From NCBI RefSeq assembly GCF_004197395.1, contig NZ_SELS01000043.1:1-64000 (forward strand): a stretch of DNA of 64,000 nucleotides, read 5' to 3'. This document shows positions 11,066 through 20,387 of the stretch, one piece after another. The position numbers and the translations under genes are program-made. The notes beneath the pieces were generated by a model. That model was not told the origin of the DNA and did not search any database. It saw only the letters and a list, made by a program, of their open reading frames with translations. Numbering within the stretch: the stretch's first letter is position 1; each line of letters starts with the position of its first letter. This stretch comes from Paraburkholderia sp. UYCP14C. Lineage in GTDB: Bacteria > Pseudomonadota > Gammaproteobacteria > Burkholderiales > Burkholderiaceae.

Positions 11066-12097
11066 TCATGACACCGCTGCGTCGGTTGCACGCGCGCGCT
11101 TCAGATCGAGCGCGACGTCGACGATCATGTCTTCCTGGCCGCCGACCATGCGGCGCTTGCCCAGTTCGACGAGAATGTCGACGGTCTTCAGGCCGTATTT
11201 CTTCGCGGCCACTTCCGAATGACGCAGGAAGCTCGAATACACACCGGCATAACCGAGCGCGAGCGTTTCGCGGTCCACACGAACCGGCCGGTCCTGCAAC
11301 GGACGCACGATGTCGTCGGCGGCGTCCATCAGCGTGTACAGATCGGTGCCGTGATTCCAGCCCATGCGCTCGGCCGCCGCGATGAACACTTCCAGCGGCG
11401 CATTGCCGGCACCCGCACCCATGCCCGCGAGCGATGCATCGATGCGGTCACAGCCCTCTTCCACCGCGACCATCGAATTCGCCACGCCGAGCGACAGGTT
11501 GTGATGCGCGTGCATGCCCGTCTGCGTTTCGGGTTTCAGCACGGCCTTCACCGCGCGGAAGCGGTCGCGCACGTCGTTCATCGTCAGCGCGCCGCCCGAG
11601 TCGACCACGTAGATGCAGGTCGCGCCGTAGCTCTCCATCTTCTTCGCTTCGACGCCGAGGTTCTCCGGCGTGGTCATGTGGCTCATCATCAGGAAGCCGA
11701 CGGTGTCCATGCCGAGTTCGCGCGCGTATTCGATGTGCTGCTTCGAGATGTCCGCTTCGGTGCAATGCGTGGCGACGCGCACGATGCGCGCGCCCGCCTG
11801 GTACGCGGCCTTCAGGTCGTGGATCGTGCCGATGCCGGGCAACAGCAGCGTCGCGATCTGCGCGTGCTCGACGACGTCAGCCACCGCTTCGATCCATTCG
11901 AGGTCGCTATGCGCGCCGAAGCCGTAGTTGAAGCTCGACCCTTGCAGACCATCGCCGTGCGCGACCTCGATGCTGTCCACCTTCGCGCGGTCCAACGCGC
12001 GCGCGATGTCCTGCACGTTCCGGATCGAGTACTGGTGACGAATGGCGTGGCTGCCGTCGCGCAGCGTCACATCGGAGATATACAGTTTCTTGTCCAT
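11066..12097 (-). CDS. mhpE: 4-hydroxy-2-oxovalerate aldolase (MhpE)
   Basis: This class II, Mn2+-dependent aldolase splits 4-hydroxy-2-oxopentanoate into pyruvate and acetaldehyde. It has 343 residues with [14 protein letters not shown] at the start (catalytic Arg, metal Asp), VDSGGALTM, and the metal-binding [13 protein letters not shown]. It normally forms a complex with MhpF that channels acetaldehyde; here mhpF ends only 13 bp upstream. AAGGAG precedes ATG 12097. Confidence 0.95.
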   Translation of the reverse strand: MDKKLYISDVTLRDGSHAIRHQYSIRNVQDIARALDRAKVDSIEVAHGDGLQGSSFNYGFGAHSDLEWIEAVADVVEHAQIATLLLPGIGTIHDLKAAYQAGARIVRVATHCTEADISKQHIEYARELGMDTVGFLMMSHMTTPENLGVEAKKMESYGATCIYVVDSGGALTMNDVRDRFRAVKAVLKPETQTGMHAHHNLSLGVANSMVAVEEGCDRIDASLAGMGAGAGNAPLEVFIAAAERMGWNHGTDLYTLMDAADDIVRPLQDRPVRVDRETLALGYAGVYSSFLRHSEVAAKKYGLKTVDILVELGKRRMVGGQEDMIVDVALDLKRARATDAAVS

Positions 12098-12110
12098 GCG
12101 AAAAGTCTCC

Positions 12111-13061
12111 TTAAGCCTCTGATGCCTGCACGAGCGCCTGCGCCATGCGCTCGGCGGTCGCGAGCGCGGCCGAAGTCATGATGTCGAGATTGCCTGCGTA
12201 GGCAGGCAGATAGTGCGCAGCGCCTTCGACCTCGATAAAGATCGACGTCTTCAGACCACTGAACTTCCCGAGACCGGGAATGTTCAGCGGTGCGCTCGCG
12301 GGGATTTCGTCGAACTGCACCTTCTGCTTCAGGCGATAGCCCGGCACGTACGACTGCACTGCGGCGGCCATCTGCTCGATCGACGCTTCGATCTTCGCGC
12401 GATCCGCAAGATCGGACAGCGTATAAACGGTGTCGCGCATCATCACCGGCGGCTCGGCCGGGTTGAGCACGATGATCGCCTTGCCCTTCGCGGCACCGCC
12501 CGCCACTTCGATCGCTTTCGAAGTCGTCTCGGTGAATTCGTCGATGTTCGCGCGCGTGCCCGGACCCGCCGACTTGCTGCTGATCGATGCAACGATCTCC
12601 GCGTAATGCACCTTCGCGACGCGTGACACGGCCGCGACCATCGGGATCGTCGCCTGTCCGCCGCACGTGACCATGTTCACGTTGAGCGCATCGAGATGCG
12701 TGTCGAGGTTGACGACCGGCACGCAGTACGGACCGATCGCCGCCGGTGTCAGATCGATCATGCGAATCGAAGGCTTCAGCTTGCGCAACAGCGCATCGTT
12801 CTTCACGTGTGCGCCGGCCGAGGTCGCATCGAATACGAAGTCGATGTCATCGAACTCGGGCAGACGCGTAAGACCTTCCACGCCTTCATGCGTGGTCGCG
12901 ACGCCGAGCCGCGCGGCGCGCGCGAGGCCGTCGGAGTTTGGATCGATGCCGACCATCGCCGCGACTTCGAGATGCTTGCCGTGACGCAGGATCTTGATCA
13001 TCAGATCGGTGCCGATATTGCCCGAGCCGATGATCGCGGCCTTGAGTTTTTCGCTTGCCAT
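12111..13061 (-). CDS. mhpF: Acetaldehyde dehydrogenase, acylating (MhpF)
   Basis: This enzyme converts acetaldehyde, CoA and NAD+ to acetyl-CoA. It has 316 residues, with the Rossmann motif [11 protein letters not shown], the catalytic Cys in [12 protein letters not shown] (about residue 130), and a dimerisation half with the segment [22 protein letters not shown] 13061 gives the full nucleotide-binding start; upstream codons are not family-like. It is the partner of the aldolase MhpE, encoded next. Confidence 0.95.
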   Translation of the reverse strand: MASEKLKAAIIGSGNIGTDLMIKILRHGKHLEVAAMVGIDPNSDGLARAARLGVATTHEGVEGLTRLPEFDDIDFVFDATSAGAHVKNDALLRKLKPSIRMIDLTPAAIGPYCVPVVNLDTHLDALNVNMVTCGGQATIPMVAAVSRVAKVHYAEIVASISSKSAGPGTRANIDEFTETTSKAIEVAGGAAKGKAIIVLNPAEPPVMMRDTVYTLSDLADRAKIEASIEQMAAAVQSYVPGYRLKQKVQFDEIPASAPLNIPGLGKFSGLKTSIFIEVEGAAHYLPAYAGNLDIMTSAALATAERMAQALVQASEA

Positions 13062-13096
13062 ATGTGTCTCCAATCGAGTGCTTGCGAGTGCTTGCT

Positions 13097-13906
13097 TTAT
13101 GCGGAGAAGGTCGCGCGGACGCTGCCGAGACCGTCGATCTGCGCGCTGAAGGTGCCCGGCTGCGTGACCGCGACCATCGGGCCCAACGCGCCCGTCATCA
13201 GCACGTCGCCGGCACGCAGCGGCGTGCCGAGCCGGACCATGCGATCCGCGAGCCACGCGGCGGCATTCAGCGGATCGCCGAGACACGCGGCGCCGCTGCC
13301 GCGCGACAACACTTCGTTATCCTTCGATAGCGTCATCACGCTGTCCGCGAGATCGATATCGCGCAGCAGGACCGGGCGGCTGCCGAGCACGAAGCGCGCG
13401 CTCGACGCGTTGTCCGCGACCGTATCGACGAAGCGGATGTTCCAGCCTTCGATGCGGCTGTCCACCACCTCGATCGCCGCGACCGCGTAGGCGGTTGCGC
13501 GGATCAGATCGGCGTACGTGTGGCGCTCGTGCAGCAGATCGTGTTCGAGCACGAGCGCGATCTCCGCTTCGACCTTCGGCTGGATCAGTTCGCCCAGCCG
13601 AATCGGCTGGCTGTCGCCATACGCCATCGACGCGAACAGCGCGCCGAAGTCGGGCTGGTCGACACCGAGTTGACGCTGCACAGCCGGCGACGTGAGTCCG
13701 ATCTTGCGGCCGACGATGCGCTCGCCCGCCGCGACGCGCGCGGCCACGTTGGCCTGCTGCACCGCGTACGCGAGTTGCTCGGCGTCGGCCGGGTTCGATA
13801 GTTCGGCGAAGCGCGCGTCGTCGCGCAACGGCGCGACGGTGACGCGCGTACGTTCCGATTCGCGCAGCCGCAGGGCCAGCGCGTCGACATTGCTTTGAGT
13901 GTTCAT
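13097..13906 (-). CDS. mhpD: 2-keto-4-pentenoate hydratase (MhpD)
   Basis: This enzyme hydrates 2-hydroxypenta-2,4-dienoate to 4-hydroxy-2-oxopentanoate. It has 269 residues of the fumarylacetoacetase-like hydratase fold, with [16 protein letters not shown], the metal-site segment [10 protein letters not shown], and the late blocks [20 protein letters not shown] and [16 protein letters not shown] precedes ATG 13906. It lies 18 bp after mhpB and 35 bp before mhpF. Confidence 0.95.
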   Translation of the reverse strand: MNTQSNVDALALRLRESERTRVTVAPLRDDARFAELSNPADAEQLAYAVQQANVAARVAAGERIVGRKIGLTSPAVQRQLGVDQPDFGALFASMAYGDSQPIRLGELIQPKVEAEIALVLEHDLLHERHTYADLIRATAYAVAAIEVVDSRIEGWNIRFVDTVADNASSARFVLGSRPVLLRDIDLADSVMTLSKDNEVLSRGSGAACLGDPLNAAAWLADRMVRLGTPLRAGDVLMTGALGPMVAVTQPGTFSAQIDGLGSVRATFSA

Positions 13907-13924
13907 AGCGGGTTCCTGATTCGG

Positions 13925-14875
13925 TTAGACGGGGGCCGTCACGGCTCGCGCGTGCATCGCGCCGAAGCCCGCGATCCATTCGGGGATCGGACGGTAGTAA
14001 TCGAGCGACGCGCGATACGGGCCGCTCGCGTTCAGTGCGCCGAACGCGGCGATCCAGGTGCGGATTTCGTGCGCGGACTTGCCGGCCTCGCGCGTGATTG
14101 CGTTGTTGGTCAGACCGTCGAGCGCGGTGAGCTCGCCGTCTTCGAGCAGCTTCAGGAACGCGCGATCCCATTCGGGATTGAGCGGATGCAGACGGCTGTC
14201 GCCGGTGGTGAACGCGCGCGCTGCCGCAATCGTGCGTGCTTCGCGCGCCGCGCGTGATTCGGCCGACGGATTGCGGCCCGCGATCAGTCGTTCGGCGACT
14301 TCCTCGCTCGCGCCCGCGAGTTCCGGCACCGGGGGCTCGTGCGAGATGCCGCCCGAGCCGATCACGAGCACGCGGCGATTCGAGCGTGCCAGCGCCCGCC
14401 CCAGCGCATCGCCGAGCAGACGCGCACGGCGGCATGAAGCCATCGGCGTGGCCACCGAATTGATGAACACCGGCACGACCGGATATCGATCGAGTGCGCC
14501 GGTCAGAATCTCCAGTGCTTGCGCGCAGCCGTGATCGACCTGCATGCGGTACGAGACCGCGACGTCGACGTCGCTCGCGAGCGCGGCTTCGGCAAGTTCG
14601 AGCGCGGTGTCGGCGGGTACGTCCAGCGGGCCGGCGAGACTCTTGAAGTCGCCGATCGCGCTCGCCGATGCGCCGATGCAAAACGGCGGCATCACGTCAT
14701 AGAAGAAACCGTTGTAATGATCGGGCGCGAACACGACGACCAGTTCGGGATCGAACTCGACGACGCGCGCACGCGCCGCCGCATGCACACGCTCCACTTC
14801 CGCGACGACTTCGGGCGCGGGATCGTAATAGCCGTGCAACGGCGTGTGCGATAGGCATTCGAGCAGCATCGGCAT
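13925..14875 (-). CDS. mhpB: 2,3-dihydroxyphenylpropionate 1,2-dioxygenase (MhpB)
   Basis: This is an extradiol ring-cleaving dioxygenase of the class III (LigB-like) type using Fe2+. It has 316 residues, beginning MPMLLECLSHTPLHGYYDP, where the His of SHTPL is a metal ligand. It also has the catalytic FAPDHYNGFFYD block, QVDHGCAQ, and GSGGISHEPP. ATG 14875 is one base after the mhpA stop, so translation is probably coupled. Upstream in-frame codons do not resemble the family. Confidence 0.95.
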   Translation of the reverse strand: MPMLLECLSHTPLHGYYDPAPEVVAEVERVHAAARARVVEFDPELVVVFAPDHYNGFFYDVMPPFCIGASASAIGDFKSLAGPLDVPADTALELAEAALASDVDVAVSYRMQVDHGCAQALEILTGALDRYPVVPVFINSVATPMASCRRARLLGDALGRALARSNRRVLVIGSGGISHEPPVPELAGASEEVAERLIAGRNPSAESRAAREARTIAAARAFTTGDSRLHPLNPEWDRAFLKLLEDGELTALDGLTNNAITREAGKSAHEIRTWIAAFGALNASGPYRASLDYYRPIPEWIAGFGAMHARAVTAPV

Positions 14876-14876
14876 A

Positions 14877-16739
14877 TCAGGCTCCGGCGGTTGCGGCGGT
14901 TGCGCACGCGGCGACGGCATCGCGCGCGAACGCTGCTTCGTTGCCGGAATCCGCCACCTCGGCAAGCGCCGCCGCATCGAGATCCAGCTTCTGCGCGAGT
15001 TCGACGACGAGTTGCGACACCTGCTGCGGCGAGCCCATGCCCGCGACGAAGCGATCGGGACGCAACAACACGACCGATTCCGGCACTCGCGCAAACCAGT
15101 CCTTCAGTCGCGTGTTCACATCGCCGATCGCGATGACGTCTTCCGGCACGTCGTCATGGAAGAACAATTGCGTGTCCGGCTTCGCGACCACGAAGCAGCC
15201 GCCGAGCCGCTGCCAGATCGCGCGCGCCTGCTCCGACAAACCGAAGGTCGGTTCGGCTCCCCAGCCGACGATCGCGAAGCGGTTGCCGAGCACATCGTCG
15301 AGTCGCACGACCTCGCCGCTCACCGTGCGCACGCGCGGCTGAATGAACATGCGGCCCACCGGCGAATGACAATGCGGGTCGCGTCCGTACACCAGACGGC
15401 CGAGCCGCGACTCGCGCTTCTCGCTCATCAGACCGAGCAGTCTCCCGGGCGCCGAATGGCCCGAGCGGTCGAGCACGCGGGCGAGCCAGCCATGCTTGCG
15501 CGGCGTGCGCGCAAGCAATACGACGCCGCTTTCATAGCGCGGCATCGGCTTGAAGCGCATTTCGACGAAGTAGCGCTTGACCGCCGGGAACCAGTTGAAC
15601 GTCCGCACGAACGCATCGCGAAACTTGATGCCGAGGCGGCTCGTCGGCGCGAAGATGTCGCCCGCCACTTCGGACAGGTGAATCATCGAGCGTGCATGCG
15701 AACGGCGCTCGGCGGTGTAGGTGTCGAGCAGTGCATCGCCGGCGACGCCTTTGACCACCATCGCGAGTTTCCAGCTGAGGTTGCTCGCGTCGCGAATCCC
15801 GCTGTTGTAGCCCTGGCCCTGCCACACCGGCATGATGTGCGCGGCGTCGCCGGCGAGCAGCACGCGGTTCACGCGGAAGCTGCTCGCGAGCCGCGCGTTG
15901 TGCGTATAGACGCGCTTGCGGATGTAATCGACTTTCTCCGGCTCGGCCACGACCTTGCGGATCAGCGCGGCCATGTTCTCCGGCTTCGACAGTTCTTCCT
16001 CGGTCTCGCCGGGCATCACCATGAATTCGAAGCGGCGAATCCCGTGCGGCAACGCGGCCGACACATACGGGCGCCGCGGATCGCAATGCATGTACACGTG
16101 CGGCGAGCCGATCGGGTCATTGCGTACGTCGACGACGATCCACTGATTCGGCTTCGTGCGGCCCTCGAACGGCACGTCGAGCGCACGGCGCACGAAGCTG
16201 TTGCCGCCGTCCGCGCCGACCATGTAGGACGCGCGGATCGTGCGGCGGCCGCTTTGCGCGTGTTCCGCTTCGATCGTGACGCCGCCGCCGTCCTGCGTGA
16301 ACGACTCGACCGTGTGGCCGAATAGCACCTCGACGTGCGGGAAGCGTTGCAGGCCGTCGAACAGCACGCGGTCGGCCAGCGGCTGGATGAATGCGTTGCG
16401 GCGCGACCAGCCGAATTCGTCGGTGCGCGGCTCGATCGATGCGAAACAGTGACCGTTGCCCGTGACGAAGCGCATCCAGTGATCGGGGGTCGTGTGCGGC
16501 AGCAAAGCATCGGCGAGGCCGACGGACTGGAACACGCGCAGTGCTTCGTCGTCCAGACCAATTGCGCGCGGATAGTCGATGATCTTGTCGAGCTTTTCGA
16601 TCAGCACGACGCGCACGCCCTGCAGGCCGAGATAGTTGGCGATCATCAATCCGACCGGGCCGGCGCCGATGATCGCGACGTCGGTGCTGACGGTTCCGTT
16701 GTGGCCTGGCGCGGCCACGGTATCGAGCGAGGGGGGCAT
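14877..16739 (-). CDS. mhpA: 3-(3-hydroxyphenyl)propionate hydroxylase (MhpA)
   Basis: This FAD monooxygenase uses NADH and O2 to make 2,3-dihydroxyphenylpropionate, the first step of the pathway. It has 620 residues, longer than the E. coli enzyme (554) but normal for Burkholderiales. Motifs are [20 protein letters not shown] (FAD-ADP site), [14 protein letters not shown] (the DG motif) and [20 protein letters not shown] (FAD ribityl site). The C-terminal third is the thioredoxin-like domain of this group. ATG 16739 follows GGAGACGAC. It is the first gene of the operon and divergent from mhpR. Confidence 0.95.
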   Translation of the reverse strand: MPPSLDTVAAPGHNGTVSTDVAIIGAGPVGLMIANYLGLQGVRVVLIEKLDKIIDYPRAIGLDDEALRVFQSVGLADALLPHTTPDHWMRFVTGNGHCFASIEPRTDEFGWSRRNAFIQPLADRVLFDGLQRFPHVEVLFGHTVESFTQDGGGVTIEAEHAQSGRRTIRASYMVGADGGNSFVRRALDVPFEGRTKPNQWIVVDVRNDPIGSPHVYMHCDPRRPYVSAALPHGIRRFEFMVMPGETEEELSKPENMAALIRKVVAEPEKVDYIRKRVYTHNARLASSFRVNRVLLAGDAAHIMPVWQGQGYNSGIRDASNLSWKLAMVVKGVAGDALLDTYTAERRSHARSMIHLSEVAGDIFAPTSRLGIKFRDAFVRTFNWFPAVKRYFVEMRFKPMPRYESGVVLLARTPRKHGWLARVLDRSGHSAPGRLLGLMSEKRESRLGRLVYGRDPHCHSPVGRMFIQPRVRTVSGEVVRLDDVLGNRFAIVGWGAEPTFGLSEQARAIWQRLGGCFVVAKPDTQLFFHDDVPEDVIAIGDVNTRLKDWFARVPESVVLLRPDRFVAGMGSPQQVSQLVVELAQKLDLDAAALAEVADSGNEAAFARDAVAACATAATAGA

Positions 16740-16919
16740 GTCGTCTCCGTATGTCGACCCGCTAGACCGGGTCGAGATCTTCAAGGAGCGCGGCGGCGGG
16801 AACCGGCTGTCGCCAGGGCGAAACAATCGCCTGTTGACAACAGCTTGCGTCTCCATGAATTCGTTGATTTGTTGGCAGTCTAGGACCGGCCACCTGCCCG
16901 CTCAACAAAATCTGGAAAT

Positions 16920-16936
16920 TGTGCATACAATGCACA
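16920..16936. promoter_or_regulatory. MhpR operator candidate (TGTGCATACAATGCACA)
   Basis: This perfect 7+3+7 palindrome sits in the mhpA-mhpR divergent region, 24 bp before the mhpR start. It resembles the GTGCAC-based 17 bp palindrome known as the MhpR target in E. coli. Binding here could activate mhpA and limit mhpR. Confidence 0.7.
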
Positions 16937-16960
16937 TAGTTGATTTTATTGAGATTTTAA

Positions 16961-17770
16961 GTGACCAAATACACGAATGTGCGAGGTCTGTCGCGTGGCT
17001 TGCAGGTGCTGCAGGCCCTCAACTCGATGGACAGCGGACGCGCGACGAGCCAGCAGATCAGCGATCTGACCGGCCTGCATCGCACCACCGCGCGGCGGCT
17101 GCTCGAAACGTTGATGGAGGAAGGCTTCGTGCGGCGCAGCGAGTCGGACGACAGCTTCCGGCTCACGCTGAAGGTGCGCGCGCTGAGCGAAGGCTTTACC
17201 GACGACGAACGCATCGCGACCATCGCGCCGCCGGTCATGGGGCGTCTGCTGCAACGCGTCGCGTGGCCGTCGGACCTGACCACGCCCGACGGCGACGCGA
17301 TGATCATCCGCGAGACCACGCACCGTTTCAGTCCGCTGTCGTTTCATCGCGCGATGGTCGGCCGCCGTCTGCCGATCCTGCTGACCGCGGCGGGCCGCGC
17401 GTACTTCGCGATGTGCCCCGACGAGGAGCGCGAGGACATTCTCGATCTGCTGCGCGCAGGCGCGGGCGGCGAGGAGCAGAAGGCGCTCGCGTCGAACGAC
17501 GCGTTGATCCGCAGCCTCGTGCGACGCGTGCGCGCGGATGGGTTCGGCTCGAATCACGGCGACTGGGTGGACCAGGGAAAAATCGGCGCGGTCGCCGTCG
17601 CGATCGTGTTCGAGGAACGGGTGCTCGCGAGCTTGAACGTGGTGTTTCTGTCGCGCGCGGTGTCGCTCGCGGAAGCGAAGCGGCGCTATGTACCAGAGCT
17701 GCAGACGGCGGCGCGCGAGATGGTCGACGAACTCGCAGCACAGACCAGCGCGAGCGGCGAGCGCGCATAA
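16961..17770 (+). CDS. mhpR: IclR-family activator of the mhp operon (MhpR)
   Basis: This 269-residue IclR regulator has an N-terminal winged helix (RGLSRGLQVLQALNSM, then TSQQISDLTGLHRTTARRLL) followed by the IclR effector domain, with LPILLTAAGRAYFAMCPDEE as its family block. The start is GTG at 16961, giving MTKYTNVRGLSRGL as in other MhpR proteins. Known MhpR proteins activate the mhp operon in response to hydroxyphenylpropionate; the divergent position and the palindrome at 16920 support the same role. Confidence 0.9.
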   Translation: MTKYTNVRGLSRGLQVLQALNSMDSGRATSQQISDLTGLHRTTARRLLETLMEEGFVRRSESDDSFRLTLKVRALSEGFTDDERIATIAPPVMGRLLQRVAWPSDLTTPDGDAMIIRETTHRFSPLSFHRAMVGRRLPILLTAAGRAYFAMCPDEEREDILDLLRAGAGGEEQKALASNDALIRSLVRRVRADGFGSNHGDWVDQGKIGAVAVAIVFEERVLASLNVVFLSRAVSLAEAKRRYVPELQTAAREMVDELAAQTSASGERA

Positions 17771-17786
17771 CCACCGCCTGCGCAAC

Positions 17787-17854
17787 CTTAACAAAATCTT
17801 AAGAGATTAATTGCTAAAGCAGCGTACGAGGCACAACCTTAACAAGCACTTAAG
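17787..17854. promoter_or_regulatory. Two PmrA/QseB-like boxes, 51 bp apart
   Basis: CTTAACAAAATCTTAAG at 17787-17803 and CTTAACAAGCACTTAAG at 17838-17854 each fit the direct-repeat pattern YTTAAK-N5-YTTAAK recognised by PmrA-type OmpR-family regulators, with C instead of K in the first half. Identical bases (CAAC) also precede both. A TATAGT at 17876-17881 lies 21 bp past the second box, suitable for activation of the next gene. Confidence 0.55.
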
Positions 17855-17946
17855 GCCCGCGAAAAATAGGAAAAATATAGTTCTCAAGCACTCTTGAACG
17901 ACGCCGATAGACAGAACGCAGTACTCGTCTTTTACCAGGAGAAACA

Positions 17947-18249
17947 ATGTCTATTCAGGCGGTGGGTCAAACCACGGCAGGGGCCGTGGGCGCGGCTGTC
18001 ACGTCGAGTTCCGGCTCGACTGCGGCATCGACATCGACGGTGCCTACATCCAGCACGAGCGGTTCATCATCAACAGGATCGACGAGCGGCACCACGTCGT
18101 CGTCATACACCGTCAACATCAGCAGCGCGGCGCGCGCCCTGCTCGCGGAAGCCAGCGAAACCTCGGTTCAAACCGCACAGGAAGCGGCAAACGGCGATCA
18201 CCAGGCTCAACGCCTGCTCGCCAAGGAGACTGCGGCCAAAGCCGGCTAA
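17947..18249 (+). CDS. Small Ser/Thr-rich protein of unknown function (100 aa)
   Basis: AGGAGA precedes ATG 17947. The first half is low complexity (Ser, Thr and Gly repeats from residue 18 to 58). The second half is an ordered segment reading YTVNISSAARALLAEASETS, then QRLLAKETAAKAG. There is no signal peptide or membrane helix. The VNISSAARAL stretch resembles short segments in small motility- or surface-associated proteins, but I cannot name a family. Two PmrA-like boxes and a good -10 element precede it and a strong terminator follows, so it is a single regulated gene. Confidence 0.7.
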   Translation: MSIQAVGQTTAGAVGAAVTSSSGSTAASTSTVPTSSTSGSSSTGSTSGTTSSSYTVNISSAARALLAEASETSVQTAQEAANGDHQAQRLLAKETAAKAG

Positions 18250-18277
18250 CCAGGCCGACCATCAGGCCGCATAAAAA

Positions 18278-18308
18278 AAGACCGCCGCGCTAAATCCGCG
18301 GCGGTCTT
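18278..18308. terminator. Intrinsic terminator between convergent genes
   Basis: AAGACCGCCGCG pairs with CGCGGCGGTCTT around a 7-base loop, with A and T runs on the flanks. It can end both the small gene at 17947 and the porin at 18344. Confidence 0.8.
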
Positions 18309-18343
18309 CTCGGCATTCAAATACTCGCAGGAAGTCCCGCAAC

Positions 18344-19471
18344 TCAGAATCGCGTGCGAATACCCGTCGTCAATTCCAGCTGGTTCTTCGCGCCAAACGT
18401 CGTCGCGACGACATAGCCGTTGTGAAGCTTCATATAGTCGCCGGCCACGTACAGTTCGGTGCGCTTCGACATGTGATAGAACATCGACGCGTACAAGGTT
18501 TCCTTATAGCCGCTGCCCGTGCCGGTGTCGGGATTGAATGCGAGGTTCGCATTCGCGGTGCCGCCGTTATCGGCGAACGCCGCGTTCGATGCATGCATCT
18601 GCTGGTAACCGATTGCGTAGTCGAACGGTCCCTTCGGCGACAGTTTGAGCGACACGGTCCACGCATTGTCATGACGTTGACCCAGCGCGCCCTGACCACC
18701 CGAGTAGTGGAAATAGCCGGCGTTCAGACGAACGATGCTGAACCTGTAGTTACCACCAATCGAATAGGCCTCGTTCGTGAAGCCGTTGTTGTTCACGTGG
18801 TTGTAGAACGCCGACATGCTGAACGGGCCGCCGTTATAGCCGAGCGCGCCGGTGTAGGTCGCGTTGGTGCCGAAGCTCGTCTGATTGCCGAATGCGTAGC
18901 CCGCGGCGGCGAATACACCGCTATCAAAGAGCTTTTTCCACACGATGCCGTTTTCATAACGCGTGCCGGTCGCACTGCCCGCGTAGAAAATCAGTTGCTT
19001 GAAGTTATTGGCGTTGGTCCAGCCGCCTTCTTCGGTGGTCAGGTTGGCGTTGCCATACGGGTCGCCGTAAATCGCGGCAGCGTCACGCGCCACGGTGTTC
19101 TGGAAACCGGCCGTGACCTTGCCGAACGTGTCGCTTTCGAAGCCGACCCATGCGTCGCGATCGAAGATCTGACCCGGGTCTTCCATTGCGCCGTCGCTCA
19201 CGCGGTATTCCGCTTCGAGGCGGAAGATCGCCTTGAGGCCGCCGCCGAGATCTTCCGCGCCTTTCATGCCGAAGCGGCTGCCGCTGAACCACGGTTCGCC
19301 GTTGATACCCATCGAAATGACGTGCTTGCCGTCGGCATTCGCGTTGGTCTGATACGACACCACGCTCAGATCCATCAAGCCATAAAGCTGCACGCTCGAC
19401 TGCGCGTGAGCGCTGCTCATGGCCACCGCGCTACCGCCCGCTACCAGCAACATCCGGGTCTTGTTCCCCAT
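18344..19471 (-). CDS. Outer-membrane porin, Gram-negative trimeric type
   Basis: This 375-residue precursor has a signal peptide ending SAHAQSSVQLYG and the family start VQLYGLMDLSVVSY. Alternating beta-strand repeats run throughout, including SRFGMKGAEDLGGGLKAIFR (after strand 2), the loop-3 region, and a terminal Phe (LTTGIRTRF) needed for barrel assembly. It is a general diffusion or substrate-preferring channel. ATG 19471 follows GGAGGAGAAG; a start 13 codons upstream would spoil the signal peptide. It lies 189 bp downstream of a response regulator gene on the same strand and may be its target. Confidence 0.93.
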   Translation of the reverse strand: MGNKTRMLLVAGGSAVAMSSAHAQSSVQLYGLMDLSVVSYQTNANADGKHVISMGINGEPWFSGSRFGMKGAEDLGGGLKAIFRLEAEYRVSDGAMEDPGQIFDRDAWVGFESDTFGKVTAGFQNTVARDAAAIYGDPYGNANLTTEEGGWTNANNFKQLIFYAGSATGTRYENGIVWKKLFDSGVFAAAGYAFGNQTSFGTNATYTGALGYNGGPFSMSAFYNHVNNNGFTNEAYSIGGNYRFSIVRLNAGYFHYSGGQGALGQRHDNAWTVSLKLSPKGPFDYAIGYQQMHASNAAFADNGGTANANLAFNPDTGTGSGYKETLYASMFYHMSKRTELYVAGDYMKLHNGYVVATTFGAKNQLELTTGIRTRF

Positions 19472-19660
19472 CTTCTCCTCCGCTCCATCTGTGTTGAATT
19501 GATCCGACATCGGCTTGCATCGCGCAATGCCAGAATAGTCAGATCAACCCTTCACGCCTCTTTCGCGAAAGAGCGGTTGAAGTCGGTGAAAACACTGAAA
19601 CCGTGGGAAATTAACAACAGAAGACGGGCAGATGAGAGGCGCTTCTATCGCGCTGTCACC

Positions 19661-20356
19661 TTAGGGCGACGCAAATGCTTCGCTCGGTTCTTCTTCGCGC
19701 AAGATATAGCCGAGTCCGCGCAGCGTCATGATTTTCGCGGTCGATGCCGCGAGATGCTTGCGCAGCCGGTGAATATAGATATCGATCGCGTCCGCGCTCG
19801 GCTCTTCGTCGAGGGTGAAGATCTTGTCGATCAGCGTGGCTTTGGAAACGGTCTTGCCCTGCTTCAATATCAGCGCTTCGAGGATCGCGTGTTCGCGGCG
19901 GCGCAACGGCAGGCGTTCGTCGCGCAGCACGAATTCGCGGGAATCGAACAGATAGCGCAGATCGCCGCATTCGGTCGACTGTCCTCTGTCGCCCGCGGCC
20001 TGACGGCGAATCAGTGCCTTGATACGCGCCACCAGTTCGCGCGCATCGAAGGGCTTGACGACATAGTCGTCGGCACCGGCCGAAAAGCAGGCCACCTTGT
20101 CGTCTGTCGAGCCATTCGCGGTCAGCATCAGCACCGGCACGTCGTCGCGCTTGCGGCGCAACCTCGCGAGCACCTCCTTGCCGCTCATGCCGGGCAGACG
20201 CAGATCGAGCAGCACCGCGTCATAGCATTGCAGGCCGAGCAGCGTCTCCGCGCTTTCGCCGTTCTGCGCCCAGTCGATCGCGAATTGTTCGACCTGCATC
20301 AGGTTCATCACCCAGCGCGCGAGGTCCGCGTCATCTTCCACGAGCAGCAGTTTCAT
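19661..20356 (-). CDS. Response regulator, OmpR/TctD type (copy 1)
   Basis: This 231-residue protein has a receiver domain (LLLVEDDADL acidic pair, phospho-Asp in VLLDLRLPG, Lys in VVKPFDAREL) and a C-terminal winged helix (RRREHAILEALILKQGKTVS, ending MTLRGLGYIL). ATG 20356 is preferred because AGAGG lies 6 bp before it; the ATG two codons upstream has no spacing. It pairs with the kinase encoded 31 bp upstream. It is paralogous to the regulator at 24376. Confidence 0.93.
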   Translation of the reverse strand: MKLLLVEDDADLARWVMNLMQVEQFAIDWAQNGESAETLLGLQCYDAVLLDLRLPGMSGKEVLARLRRKRDDVPVLMLTANGSTDDKVACFSAGADDYVVKPFDARELVARIKALIRRQAAGDRGQSTECGDLRYLFDSREFVLRDERLPLRRREHAILEALILKQGKTVSKATLIDKIFTLDEEPSADAIDIYIHRLRKHLAASTAKIMTLRGLGYILREEEPSEAFASP

Positions 20357-20387
20357 CGTCATCCTCTCTTTTGCGGGTCGCGCAGCG

